Origin: Nitrospira sp.
Lineage (GTDB): Bacteria > Nitrospirota > Thermodesulfovibrionia > Thermodesulfovibrionales > Dissulfurispiraceae
Length of the DNA: 64,000 bases
NCBI GenBank assembly: GCA_002634385.1
Contig: NSJL01000013.1
Span: 56,865-120,864, forward strand
Direction of reading: 5' to 3'
Part shown: piece after piece, positions 24,864-33,350 of the stretch
Layout of the letters: each line of letters begins with the position of its first letter
Position numbering within the stretch: the first letter of the stretch is position 1
The notes under the pieces: model-generated
Seen by the model: only the letters and a program-made list of their open reading frames with translations
Databases searched by the model: none
Told to the model about the DNA's origin: nothing
Translations under genes and position numbers: made by a program

Positions 24864-25070
24864 GAGATTGCTTCAGGGTACGACCCTTCGCAATGACAAA
24901 GACAGGAGGAGAGACAGAGGAAGGCAGGGTGAGGCAGAAGATACGGCAGCAGATACGGCAGAAGATACGGCAGAAGAGAGGCAGTAGGTGAGGCAGAAAA
25001 AGACAGAAGAGAGACAAAGGAAAGAAACAGAAGAGAGTCAAAAGAGAGGGATCACTCCCCTGCCATTGCC
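24864..25070. repeat. Composite repeat with variable core, copy 2
   Basis: A 207-bp unit in the gap upstream of rtcA. It begins gattgcttcaggg...ttcgcaatgaca, continues caaagacaggaggagagaca, has a core of tandem units (three gatacggcag repeats around 24938-24978), then aggcagaaaaagacagaagag and ends gggatcactcccctg. The outer parts match copy 1 (8211-8372, opposite orientation) closely, while the core differs in unit and length. Confidence 0.75.
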
Positions 25071-25197
25071 AGCCCTTTTTCTTTTGTCATTGCCAGCCCT
25101 TTTCCCTCTGTCATTGCGAGCCCCTGATCCCCGGAGCAGCAGGGATTCTTTCTAAAATGACCCTGCGTGTCATTAGGAGCGGAGCGAAGCAATCACA
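25071..25197. repeat. Tandem family A ends
   Basis: Two tandem copies of a (g)tcattgcSagccc unit near 25087 and 25110, following a diverged ccattgccagccc at the end of the composite repeat, and a separate ggagcggagcgaagcaatc end at 25178-25196. The remaining 25198-25275 shows no gene. Confidence 0.55.
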
Positions 25198-25275
25198 AGA
25201 GAAGACCTACTGATCAGGCATTGTGATGCGATTGCCCTGATGACAGCCGCCGGGGGTAAGCGCGAAATGAAAGAG

Positions 25276-25698
25276 TTACTGGAGCCCGGTCTTCATATAC
25301 CACGGAACCTCCGTGGGCTTTTCGAAGGAGCAGAGCTTGTAGATATTATCACTCACCTGCTCGGCGGTAAAAGGCCTGATGAGGACTCCGCTGACCACCT
25401 TTGATTGGATGATCCCGATGACCTCCTCTTTGGAAGTCCCGGAAGAGACAATGAGAAGAAACTTGAGAAAGGGCTTCTCCGCCTTCTGGGCGGCGGCAAA
25501 AGGGAGAGTGGACTCTTCCGCCATAACGGAATCCAGGATAATGACGATCCCCTCTTCCGCATCGGTCAGAGCAACGCCCAGCAGCTTTGTGGTGTCGAAA
25601 TACCGCACACTGATCCTGCCCTCGAACTCTTTTAACGCCCAGCTGATGGGATGGGTAATGTCCCTCTTTACGCATACATAGACAGCTTTTTTTGCCAT
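25276..25698 (-). CDS. Degenerate receiver-like protein
   Basis: The 140-residue protein has the strand and helix pattern of a CheY-type receiver: VYVCV near the start, VIILDSVM with D56 at the usual phospho-Asp strand, LLIVSSGTS with the Ser switch at 85-86, and GVLIRPFTAEQVSDNIY where the conserved Lys is Arg108. The N-terminal acidic pair is absent, so phosphorylation is doubtful. A short tail follows. GGGAGG lies before the ATG. It stands alone between panB and a repeat patch. No kinase or output domain is next to it. Receiver identity is an inference from motif spacing. Confidence 0.6.
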   Translation of the reverse strand: MAKKAVYVCVKRDITHPISWALKEFEGRISVRYFDTTKLLGVALTDAEEGIVIILDSVMAEESTLPFAAAQKAEKPFLKFLLIVSSGTSKEEVIGIIQSKVVSGVLIRPFTAEQVSDNIYKLCSFEKPTEVPWYMKTGLQ

Positions 25699-25773
25699 TC
25701 TGACCTCCCGGAAAGCGCTTCATACGCGCTTCCCCTATGAGACACCCTGCTTCAGGAGACGGCCTTCTCCAGG

Positions 25774-26568
25774 TTAAAACGAGTGCTCGCCGCCGGGAAA
25801 GACCCCTTTCTCCACCTCTTCTTTGTAGTGCCGTATCGCCTTTGCGGCATCCTCTTTAAGGGTTGCATACTTCTTCACGAATTTTGGCACAAACCGGTCG
25901 AAGAGCCCGAGCACGTCATGGAGCACCAGGACCTGACCGTCGCAGTGGGGGCCGGCGCCGATGCCGATGGTGGGGATGGAAAGTCCCTCCGTTATCTGGC
26001 GGGCAAGCTCTGCGGGAATGGCCTCGAGGAGGAGGGCGAAAGCCCCGGCATCCTCAAGAATCCTGGCATCTTCTTTGAGTTTCTCCGCTTCTTTTTCGGT
26101 CCTCCCTTGCACCTTGTAACCACCCATCCGGTGAATCGCCTGCGGAGTGAGGCCAATATGGGCAATGACCGGTATTTCGGACCGCGTCATCGCGGCCACC
26201 GTGTCCGCCACCTCACGCCCCCCTTCCATCTTCACCGCATGGGCCCCGCCCTCCTTGAGAAACCTGCCCCCGTTCCGTATCGCATCGGGAAGGGAGACCT
26301 GGTAGGAAAGGTAGGGCATGTCACCGATGACCATGGCGCTTCTTGCAGCCCGGGCAACCATCTTTGAATGGTAGATCATCTCATCCATAGTGACGGGAAG
26401 GGTATTTTCCAGGCCCTGTACCACATTCGCCAGAGAGTCGCCCACAAGGAGCGCATCCATACCGGCCTCGTCGGCGATCTGTGCGAAGGGAAAATCGTAG
26501 GCGGTAATAAGCGTGATCTTCTGCCCGTCTTTCTTCTTTTTCAAAAAATCCTGTATTGTGACTCTCAT
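25774..26568 (-). CDS. panB: 3-methyl-2-oxobutanoate hydroxymethyltransferase PanB
   Basis: PanB adds a hydroxymethyl group from methylene-THF to ketoisovalerate, the first committed step to pantothenate and CoA. The 264-residue protein has LITAYDFPFAQIADEAGMDALLVGDSL, VIGDMPYLSYQ, VKMEGG, IGLTPQAIHRMGGYKVQG, and IGIGAGPHCDGQVLVLHD, covering the Mg and substrate residues. ATG 26568 is chosen because AAAGGTG precedes it; the frame continues to 26598. No panC or panD is nearby. Confidence 0.96.
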   Translation of the reverse strand: MRVTIQDFLKKKKDGQKITLITAYDFPFAQIADEAGMDALLVGDSLANVVQGLENTLPVTMDEMIYHSKMVARAARSAMVIGDMPYLSYQVSLPDAIRNGGRFLKEGGAHAVKMEGGREVADTVAAMTRSEIPVIAHIGLTPQAIHRMGGYKVQGRTEKEAEKLKEDARILEDAGAFALLLEAIPAELARQITEGLSIPTIGIGAGPHCDGQVLVLHDVLGLFDRFVPKFVKKYATLKEDAAKAIRHYKEEVEKGVFPGGEHSF

Positions 26569-26714
26569 GGGCACCTTTCCCGTTCTGTCCACCAGCAAAT
26601 CACCGTATTATGGATAAAACGGACTGATAAATTCAATAGAACGAATATGTTTTTATAAACACGACGTACGCACATGCAATAAATGACTTTGCAAGGTAAG
26701 GATTTCCCCTCTCT

Positions 26715-26805
26715 GTCATTCCGGCAGATCCCGGACTGGGCCGGGACAAGAGCCGGAATCCAGAGTTTTCAAAGACTTCTGGACTCCGGTTTTCACCGGA
26801 GTGAC
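26715..26805. repeat. Dispersed repeat, family B
   Basis: A 91-bp unit from gtcattccggcagatcccgg to caccggagtgac with inner arms ccagag...ttctgg. It is a more diverged member of the family at 13018 and 36216. Confidence 0.7.
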
Positions 26806-26835
26806 GAAATATGCGCACCTCGTGTCATAAAGTTG

Positions 26836-26893
26836 CGGCACAAAGAGGAGGTGCAGAGGAGGGGGAGGCAGCAGGGGGAAGAGCGATCGGGAA
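26836..26893. repeat. Dispersed repeat, family D
   Basis: A 58-bp copy of gcacaaagaggaggtgcaga...ggcagcagggggaagagcgat, 23 bases after the recJ stop and just past family B. Similar units lie at 40520 and 41595. The 348-base gap 26569-26916 holds these repeats and no gene. Confidence 0.65.
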
Positions 26894-26916
26894 ATGATAC
26901 CACTTCTGATTGCCCC

Positions 26917-28653
26917 TTATTGTCCGTTGGCCCGCGATGGGCGGATGGCCTTCAGGTTCAGTTGAAGGTACCTTCCCCCGTCCCATTCGTTGATCACCGG
27001 CAGAAAGGCTGCATCGATACGGCAGTTCTCCGCAAGATGCTGCAGAAGCTCACCGAAGGCAAAACCGATGCTGTCCACCCTGCGTCCGTTCTGGCGCAGG
27101 TGCATTTTGAGATGGTTATTGCCCACGATCCTCGGCTGCAGCACCTCGAGGTTTCTCGCCCCCAGAACGGGTTCCTCGTTGCCATAGCCGAAGGGCTCCA
27201 GCCGGGCCAACTCGTCAATCAATGGAATAGTTACTTCGGACATCTTCACGGCGGCATCGATGTTCAATACGGGAATCAGATCGTCGCCGGACAGCTCCTC
27301 CATGAAAACGGAGGAAAGCCTCTCTCTGAACTCCGTGATATGCTCTTCCGCCAGACCCACTCCTGCCGCCTGCTTGTGGCCCCCGAATCTTTTGAGAATA
27401 TCCCTGCAGCGGGTGAGACCGGAGTGCATATCAAAGGGGGGAATACTCCTGCCGGAGCCTTTGGCAACCCCGTCTTTCACGGAAAGGACAATGGCAGGAC
27501 GATAATATTTCTCCGCGATCCTCGAGGCCACGATTCCCACAACTCCCAGATGCCATCCCCCGGAAGCGAGGACAATGGCGCCGTCGCCGACCTCCATTTT
27601 CCCGAGCATCGCCAGGGCCTCATTATGGACAGCCTCCTCGATCTCCTGCCGCTTGCTGTTCAGCCCGTTCAGCCATAGCGCCAGGTCCTCCGCCTCGCTG
27701 TCAGACCGCGTCGTCAGGAGCCGCACCACATCCGTCGCATCCGCGATGCGCCCGGCCGCGTTAATCCGAGGGATCAGCAGGTAATAGAGGAGGGATGTCT
27801 TGAAAAAATCGGACCGTATTCCCGCAACGCTCTTCAGCGCCCGTATGCCGGCCCTCTGTCCCGCATGGATCAGTTTAATCCCTTCCTTGAGCATGATCCT
27901 GTTGTCGCCTACCGCCGGCACCACATCGGCTGCGGTCCCCAGGGCTGCAAGATCCAGGAACCGGTGGACGGGGTCAAAGTCGTTTCCGAACAACCCCTGC
28001 ATGACCTTGAACGCCACTCCGGCGCCGGAGAGCCCCGTAAGGTGAGCGGCTTCAGGGAAAACCTTCGGATTGATTACCGCCACTGCGTCCGGCAGCAGAA
28101 AGGGAGACGGCGAATCCTCCTCCTCGCTCCGCACCGCCTCATGATGGTCGGTCACGATCACATCGATACCAAGGGAACGGGCAGTAACGACGGCTTCAAA
28201 GGAGGTGATCCCGCAATCGACAGTAATGATCAGCTTCGCACCGATAGCTATTGCCTTCTCGATGCCCGCGGGGCCGAAACCGTAGCCGTGGGCAAGCCTG
28301 TCGGGAATGAAATAGTGGACATCTCCTCCCCTTTCCCGCAGCCCCTCGACCATGATCGCCGTAGCGGTAACGCCGTCGGCGTCGTAGTCCCCGTGAATAA
28401 GGATCCTCTCGCCATTGCGCAGTGCATAACGTATTCTTTCGAGGGCGGTCCCGAGGGAGGGAAGGTTAAAGGGGTCGGAAAGGCGGGAGAGGGAGGGGTC
28501 GAGAAAGGAATCGAGCTGCGCAGGGCTCTTGATACCCCTGTTGATCAAAACCTGGGCAAAAGCGGGAGAGAGGGAAGCGGTCCGCGCGAGGTATTCGACA
28601 TATTCGGAATTCGTTCTGTTGACAAGCCACTTGCATGCCGCAGCATCGTACAC
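26917..28653 (-). CDS. recJ: Single-stranded-DNA exonuclease RecJ
   Basis: RecJ is a 5'-3' ssDNA exonuclease used in recombination and mismatch repair. The 578-residue product has the DHH phosphoesterase motifs (LIHGDYDADGVTATAI, VDCGITS, IVTDHHE, NPKV) and the DHHA1 domain (GSGRSIPPFDM, RFGGHKQAAGVG), then the C-terminal OB-fold. The start is GTG at 28653 with a GGGGA stretch upstream; no ATG gives the full N-terminal domain. It lies 46 bases after secF. Confidence 0.96.
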   Translation of the reverse strand: MYDAAACKWLVNRTNSEYVEYLARTASLSPAFAQVLINRGIKSPAQLDSFLDPSLSRLSDPFNLPSLGTALERIRYALRNGERILIHGDYDADGVTATAIMVEGLRERGGDVHYFIPDRLAHGYGFGPAGIEKAIAIGAKLIITVDCGITSFEAVVTARSLGIDVIVTDHHEAVRSEEEDSPSPFLLPDAVAVINPKVFPEAAHLTGLSGAGVAFKVMQGLFGNDFDPVHRFLDLAALGTAADVVPAVGDNRIMLKEGIKLIHAGQRAGIRALKSVAGIRSDFFKTSLLYYLLIPRINAAGRIADATDVVRLLTTRSDSEAEDLALWLNGLNSKRQEIEEAVHNEALAMLGKMEVGDGAIVLASGGWHLGVVGIVASRIAEKYYRPAIVLSVKDGVAKGSGRSIPPFDMHSGLTRCRDILKRFGGHKQAAGVGLAEEHITEFRERLSSVFMEELSGDDLIPVLNIDAAVKMSEVTIPLIDELARLEPFGYGNEEPVLGARNLEVLQPRIVGNNHLKMHLRQNGRRVDSIGFAFGELLQHLAENCRIDAAFLPVINEWDGGRYLQLNLKAIRPSRANGQ

Positions 28654-28699
28654 CTTTCCCCTCTCCCCTTAGCCGGCCACCGGTGGCGCGGAGTCTCCG

Positions 28700-29632
28700 C
28701 TACGCTCTCGCTTTCGACTGCTGGGCAATCCCCGTCCTCTTCACCCTGCCGAGGGCGATGACCATGGGACTGGCGACAAAAACCGATGAGTAGACGCCGA
28801 TAATAATTCCCAGCAGCATGGCGAGGGCGAAATCGTGTATTACCTCCCCTCCGAACAGGTAAAGGGCGAGGGTCGCGAGAAAGGTTGTCAGGGCGGTAAT
28901 AATAGTCCGGGAGAGGACCTCGTTGACGCTCCTGTTGATAATGCTGTCGATGGGATCTTTTACATACTTCTTCATATTTTCCCTGATCCTGTCGAATATC
29001 ACCACCGTATCGGTAAGGGAATACCCGGCGATGGTGAGCAGCGCACTGAGGATTATCAGGTTGAATTCCTTTCCCAGGAGATAGAAGATACCCATTACCG
29101 CGAGGACATCATGGAAAGTGGCGAGGGTCGCTCCCACTCCGAAGCGGAACTGGAATCTCCAGGCAACATAAAGGAGAATGCCCGCGACGGCCACAAGGGT
29201 AGCCCAGAGGGCGTCCTGGCGCAGTTTCGAGCCGACTTTCGGGCCTATTTCCGTGGTGGATTCGATGACCGGTTTCTTATCGGCAAATTTCTGGTTCAGT
29301 ACCTGCGTGATCCTTTCTGAAGCGCCGCCGAGTCTCTCCTCCTCTTTTTTCACCCTGATGAGGATCTTGTTCTCGGTGGGAAGGTCCTGCAGATCGAAAT
29401 CCCTGAGCCCCCCCTCTTCGAGGGCACCCCTCACATTGTGAAGGGGGACAGACTGGGCGAACTTGATCTGCACCGCCGTTCCCCCCGCGAAATCAACCCC
29501 GAGGTTCGCATTGCCCAGGGCGATCTGGATAATTGCGATAACGCCCAGGAGAGAGAAGATGCCGGAGACCGCGAAAGCATACCTCCTCAGGCCCATGAAA
29601 TCTATCTTGGTGTTTTTTATCAGTTCAATCAT
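28700..29632 (-). CDS. secF: Protein translocase subunit SecF
   Basis: SecF works with SecD to use the proton gradient to finish export through SecYEG. The 310-residue protein has a first membrane helix near residue 20, a periplasmic P4 domain containing [16 protein letters not shown], and a five-helix C-terminal block with [18 protein letters not shown] and [15 protein letters not shown]. Its ATG overlaps the secD stop as ATGA, so the two are coupled. Confidence 0.97.
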   Translation of the reverse strand: MIELIKNTKIDFMGLRRYAFAVSGIFSLLGVIAIIQIALGNANLGVDFAGGTAVQIKFAQSVPLHNVRGALEEGGLRDFDLQDLPTENKILIRVKKEEERLGGASERITQVLNQKFADKKPVIESTTEIGPKVGSKLRQDALWATLVAVAGILLYVAWRFQFRFGVGATLATFHDVLAVMGIFYLLGKEFNLIILSALLTIAGYSLTDTVVIFDRIRENMKKYVKDPIDSIINRSVNEVLSRTIITALTTFLATLALYLFGGEVIHDFALAMLLGIIIGVYSSVFVASPMVIALGRVKRTGIAQQSKARA

Positions 29633-31251
29633 ATGCTCAACCCCTTCGCTTCACCTTTGGAATGCATGATGTCAAAGACAGTCTTTGTCCCTATAAGCGC
29701 GGTGAAAAGATTGATGGCAACACCGAGGCTCAGGGTAACGGCAAAACCCTTTATGGGGCCGGTGCCGAACTGGAACAGAACCGCGGCCGTAATCAGGGTC
29801 GTCACATGGGAATCGAAAATGGTCCAGAAGGCCTTCTTGTACCCCCCCTCCACCGCGGCGCGCGGGCCTTTGCCGCTCAGCAACTCCTCCCTCATCCTTT
29901 CGAACATGAGAACATTGGAATCCACCGCCATTCCTATGGCGAGAATGATTCCGGCAATACCGGGCATGGTCAGGGTCGCGTTCAGCGAAGCCATCGCCCC
30001 CATGAGGAGTACGATATTCAGAACAAGGGCGAAATCAGCAATGACCCCGGAGAGCTTATAGTAAGCAATCATGAATCCGGCAACCAGGAGGATACCCACG
30101 ATCCCCGCAAGGGTGCCCGCTTCGATGGAGTCTCTCCCGAGGGAGGGGCCCACGGTCACATTCTGGAGGACCTTCACCGGCGCGGGAAGTGCACCCGCCC
30201 TCAGGACGATGGCGAGGTCCTTCGCCTCTTCCATACTGAAGCTCCCTGTGATCTGCGCATTGCCGCCGCTTATCTTCTCCTGGATGACCGGTGCGGAATA
30301 GACATTCCCGTCGAGGATAATGGCAAGCCTCTTTTTCACGTTCTGTCCGGTGATATCCTCAAAGATCTTCGCCCCCGCACTGTTGAACGTGATGGAGACA
30401 TACGGCTCGTTGAACCTCTGGTCGATGTTCACTTTCGCTTCGGTAAGGAGGTCCCCGGTAAGCAGCGCCTCCTTTTTGAGGAGAATGGGCCTCTTGGTCA
30501 CCACGCCCGTCTCCTCGTTCTCTACCCGCGTGAACAGGATCTCGTCCGTCTCGGGGATTCTACCCTTGAGCTTCTGCAGCAGGGCCGCTTCCTCACCGGG
30601 AAGCACGGAAGTCGAGAGCTCGGAAGCCACCGGGGATTCGTCGTCGACAAGCTTGAATTCCAGCTGCGCGGTCTTTCCGATGATCTCCACCGCCCTCTTG
30701 GGATCCTTTACGCCGGGCAACTGCACAACAATTTCATTCTCCGCCTGGCGGTGGATAACGGGCTCCGCGACGCCGAACTGATCGATCCTGTTCCTGATGA
30801 TCTCCAGCACCTGGTCGGTAGCGTGATCCTTAATGCTCTGCACCTCCCGGGCGGACATCTTGTAGCGCAGGACATTTTCGCTCTCCGCGAGATTCAGCGA
30901 GGAGTAGGTATCCTCCACCACTTTCCGCACCTCCATGGAGGTGGGCGTCACCACGATGAATGGTCCTTCCCGCTTCGCGGTGGCCTGCAGCTTTTTCCGC
31001 TCGAACACCCCGTTCAGGGTAGCGGCAGTCCTGTCCATGGCGATGTCCACCGCCTTGTCCCCTTCCACCTCGAAAACGAGATGCAGCCCGCCCTGAAGGT
31101 CGAGCCCCAGGACGATCCCCTTGTCGGGCATGTTTTTCTTCCACCAATCGGGCATGCTCCGGAAAAGCGGCGTATTGGGGAGAAAAAAGACCGCCGCGAT
31201 GAGCAGGGTTGCTGCAATGATGACTACCCTCCATAAAACACCCTTTTTCAT
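29629..31251 (-). CDS. secD: Protein translocase subunit SecD
   Basis: The 540-residue protein has an N-terminal membrane helix (about 8-27), a periplasmic P1 domain with [15 protein letters not shown] and [11 protein letters not shown], and a six-helix bundle after about 370 with [18 protein letters not shown] and [21 protein letters not shown]. The length is on the short side of the family. It is preceded by yajC and followed by the overlapping secF, the classical yajC-secD-secF order. Confidence 0.97.
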   Translation of the reverse strand: MKKGVLWRVVIIAATLLIAAVFFLPNTPLFRSMPDWWKKNMPDKGIVLGLDLQGGLHLVFEVEGDKAVDIAMDRTAATLNGVFERKKLQATAKREGPFIVVTPTSMEVRKVVEDTYSSLNLAESENVLRYKMSAREVQSIKDHATDQVLEIIRNRIDQFGVAEPVIHRQAENEIVVQLPGVKDPKRAVEIIGKTAQLEFKLVDDESPVASELSTSVLPGEEAALLQKLKGRIPETDEILFTRVENEETGVVTKRPILLKKEALLTGDLLTEAKVNIDQRFNEPYVSITFNSAGAKIFEDITGQNVKKRLAIILDGNVYSAPVIQEKISGGNAQITGSFSMEEAKDLAIVLRAGALPAPVKVLQNVTVGPSLGRDSIEAGTLAGIVGILLVAGFMIAYYKLSGVIADFALVLNIVLLMGAMASLNATLTMPGIAGIILAIGMAVDSNVLMFERMREELLSGKGPRAAVEGGYKKAFWTIFDSHVTTLITAAVLFQFGTGPIKGFAVTLSLGVAINLFTALIGTKTVFDIMHSKGEAKGLSI

Positions 31252-31373
31252 CTATATCACATCCTCCGTTCCCGAATCCCATCTTCTAAAGCCGACTTCC
31301 CCGGGTACGGCACAAGGCGCCCTGTACGCTGGTTTAGAAAATAGGATTGTATGTATTCAGAATTCGTCTTGTC

Positions 31374-31727
31374 TCAGTCTTCGTCGGACTCTGTCCGTAT
31401 GGCTGTTATGTACCCCTTTCCGAACTTCACCTTCACGTTTTCCGCGATTTTCAGAACGACAGCGTTCGGTCCCACGCTTTCCACCACGCCGTAAACGCCC
31501 CCGGCAGTGACCACTTTGTCACCCTTCTTGATGTTTTCAAGCATTTGCCGGTGCTCTTTCGCCTTCTTCTGCTGGGGCCTGATGAGGAGGAAATAGAAGA
31601 CGACGAAAATCAGTATCAGGGGCAGAAGACTTGCAAGCATTCCCTGCGCTCCGCCCGGTTGCGCTCCCCCCTGGGGGGCGGGTCCCATGGCATAGGCATC
31701 GGAAATCAAACCCAGTAGATCCAACAT
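31374..31727 (-). CDS. yajC: Sec translocase accessory subunit YajC
   Basis: The 117-residue protein has a periplasmic N-terminus rich in Gly, Pro and Ala, one membrane helix (about 32-52; PLILIFVVFYFLLIRPQQKK) and a cytoplasmic domain (GDKVVTAGGVYGVVESVG). YajC associates with SecDF. CAGGAGG precedes the ATG. It is the first gene of the yajC-secD-secF run; a 122-base gap separates it from secD. Confidence 0.95.
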   Translation of the reverse strand: MLDLLGLISDAYAMGPAPQGGAQPGGAQGMLASLLPLILIFVVFYFLLIRPQQKKAKEHRQMLENIKKGDKVVTAGGVYGVVESVGPNAVVLKIAENVKVKFGKGYITAIRTESDED

Positions 31728-31799
31728 GGCACACCTCCTGAATTCCTAAAAAATGACTGCTTTTTTCTGTTGCCGGGGAAGAAGTGAAGAACAACTTAT

Positions 31800-31828
31800 A
31801 TACTAACAGTCTTAAGGAAAAATCTCAA
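31800..31828 (-). promoter_or_regulatory. Possible promoter for yajC-secDF
   Basis: On the minus strand TTGAGA (31828-31823) and TAGTAT (31805-31800) are 17 bp apart, 73 bases before yajC. The sequence just upstream (31838-31862) resembles one inverted end of the 59850 element (agggtgcgtatgcaac). Confidence 0.4.
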
Positions 31829-31891
31829 GGTACAGGGGTACAGGGTGCGTATGCAACCGGGACTCCTCCGGCGACCGGCCGCCCGCTCTCC

Positions 31892-32734
31892 CTAGGCGCT
31901 TTCAGATGCAGCGGGGAGAAAAGAAACTTCCCTCCGGTAACGATCGAAGAGGGCAAGGGCCTCACGGTGCTCCCCATCCAGCTCGTAATCGAGCTTTTTC
32001 CAGTATGCCAGGATCTCCTCCCGGGACAGGAACACCCCCATGGGAGAGTGTTGTGCGATTTCGGGCAGGCTTTCCAGTGCGATCTTCTTCGCCTTATCAA
32101 GGTCCTTTACAAAACGGGCAAACAGCTCCCTCTTCCCCCTGTTCTCTCCCTCTCCTTTAAGCTCCTTCCGTACGATCCATAGCGCAAAGACAAAGGGCAG
32201 TCCTGTCCTTTCATACCATATTTCCCCCAGATCATACTGCAGAAGGCCGTCCGGCGTTCCCCTCCGGATTTCCGTGCTGTACCGGAGCGCCTCATCACCG
32301 ATCAGCAGGAAGGCCTCCTCACCGGTACGGGCAGGCAGAGGGCTGACATGGAGAGGGCAATGTATTTTATAGAATTTCGTCAGGATGATTTCCAGCAAGG
32401 CGATGGAGGTTTCGGACTGGGAGGTGACGGAGATAACGGAACCGTCCAGTTCCTCGAGGGGTTTCCGGGAATAAAGGAAGATGCTCCCCACCGCCCCCTT
32501 CGAGCTCACTGAGTGGTTATCGATAAAAAAGTAGCGATCGGGATTCCGCAGATATTCGATGGAAGAGGAGGGGCTCAAGTCCACCTCACCCGTACGGAGC
32601 ATTCGGTTCAGTCCGGAAGGTACCCCCTCCACGAATTCATAGGAGGTGCAGTCGAACTCCCTTTCCAGCACATAAAAGATAGGGAAAAGGTTCGCGTAGG
32701 GTATCCTCCCTATCCTGAGTTTTGTTTCCATCAT
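31892..32734 (-). CDS. mqnA: Chorismate dehydratase MqnA (futalosine pathway)
   Basis: MqnA removes water from chorismate, the first step of menaquinone synthesis by the futalosine route. The 280-residue protein has a periplasmic-binding-protein-like fold without signal peptide: RIGRIPYANLFPIFYVLE, GVPSGLNRMLRTGEVDLSPS, SSIEYLRNP, GAVGSIFLYS and IGDEALRYS. Two ATGs are adjacent (32734 and 32731); the start is uncertain by one codon. No other mqn gene is in the window. Its presence indicates a menaquinone-based respiratory chain. Confidence 0.92.
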   Translation of the reverse strand: MMETKLRIGRIPYANLFPIFYVLEREFDCTSYEFVEGVPSGLNRMLRTGEVDLSPSSSIEYLRNPDRYFFIDNHSVSSKGAVGSIFLYSRKPLEELDGSVISVTSQSETSIALLEIILTKFYKIHCPLHVSPLPARTGEEAFLLIGDEALRYSTEIRRGTPDGLLQYDLGEIWYERTGLPFVFALWIVRKELKGEGENRGKRELFARFVKDLDKAKKIALESLPEIAQHSPMGVFLSREEILAYWKKLDYELDGEHREALALFDRYRREVSFLPAASESA

Positions 32735-32914
32735 CCTTCTGTCTCACCCACGGGGGACTTCCACACCCCTCCCCCGAAATTCCGGAATCGTTACGGCAAA
32801 TCCGTGTCCCCTCTGCTGCCCTGAAAGAGGGGGGAAAGAGGGCACATCTCCTCTATTATATACGCAAGAATCGGGGAAAGTGTGAGAGAGGAGCCGCGGC
32901 GGCACGGGAATGGG

Positions 32915-33346
32915 TCATATATCCAGTACTACCGTGGCTTTCCATCCGTTGTCCGTCTGCTCGACGCGGAAGAGATGCAGCGTCACCGCCTTTACATCCA
33001 CATTGAGCTGGTGTCTTTCCGGGTCAAGCCGCTCACCGGACGTTGTCGCGTGCAGGAAGATCTTCCCGTTCTCCCTCTGAAGGGAGATCTGCCGGATACG
33101 CAGGAGAAGGCGACGGGCATCCTTGTAATACACAAGCTCGTTGAGAAAGGAGAAAAGCAGCAGGTCGAGATCCGTATGCTCAAGCTCCAGAGATACCTGC
33201 TCGTCCATCCTTATGCTCTCCAGGCGCTCCACCATGACATTCATCGTTGCGTCGGCAGAGGAGATGAAGAGCTCTTCAGGGTCCTTTCCCCATGCTTCGA
33301 AAGCGATATCGGCAGTGGCAATACCTTCCAGGTAACGGTAGGGCAT
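32915..33346 (-). CDS. Archease, RtcB activator
   Basis: Archease helps RtcB become guanylylated and perform many turnovers. The 143-residue protein has the family start (YLEGIATADIAFEAWG with the metal-binding Asp), DLDLLLFSFLNELVYY in the middle and DVKAVTLH toward the end. It follows rtcB by 4 bases, so the two are one operon, as in many archaea and some bacteria. AAAGGA precedes the ATG. Confidence 0.94.
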   Translation of the reverse strand: MPYRYLEGIATADIAFEAWGKDPEELFISSADATMNVMVERLESIRMDEQVSLELEHTDLDLLLFSFLNELVYYKDARRLLLRIRQISLQRENGKIFLHATTSGERLDPERHQLNVDVKAVTLHLFRVEQTDNGWKATVVLDI

Positions 33347-33350
33347 TTTT

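Noticed and set aside
24864..25197. CRISPR array.
   Set aside because: The repeats are short, degenerate and directly adjoining, without unique spacers of even length or cas genes.
29662..31236. A 524-codon frame on the plus strand.
   Set aside because: It is antisense to secD.
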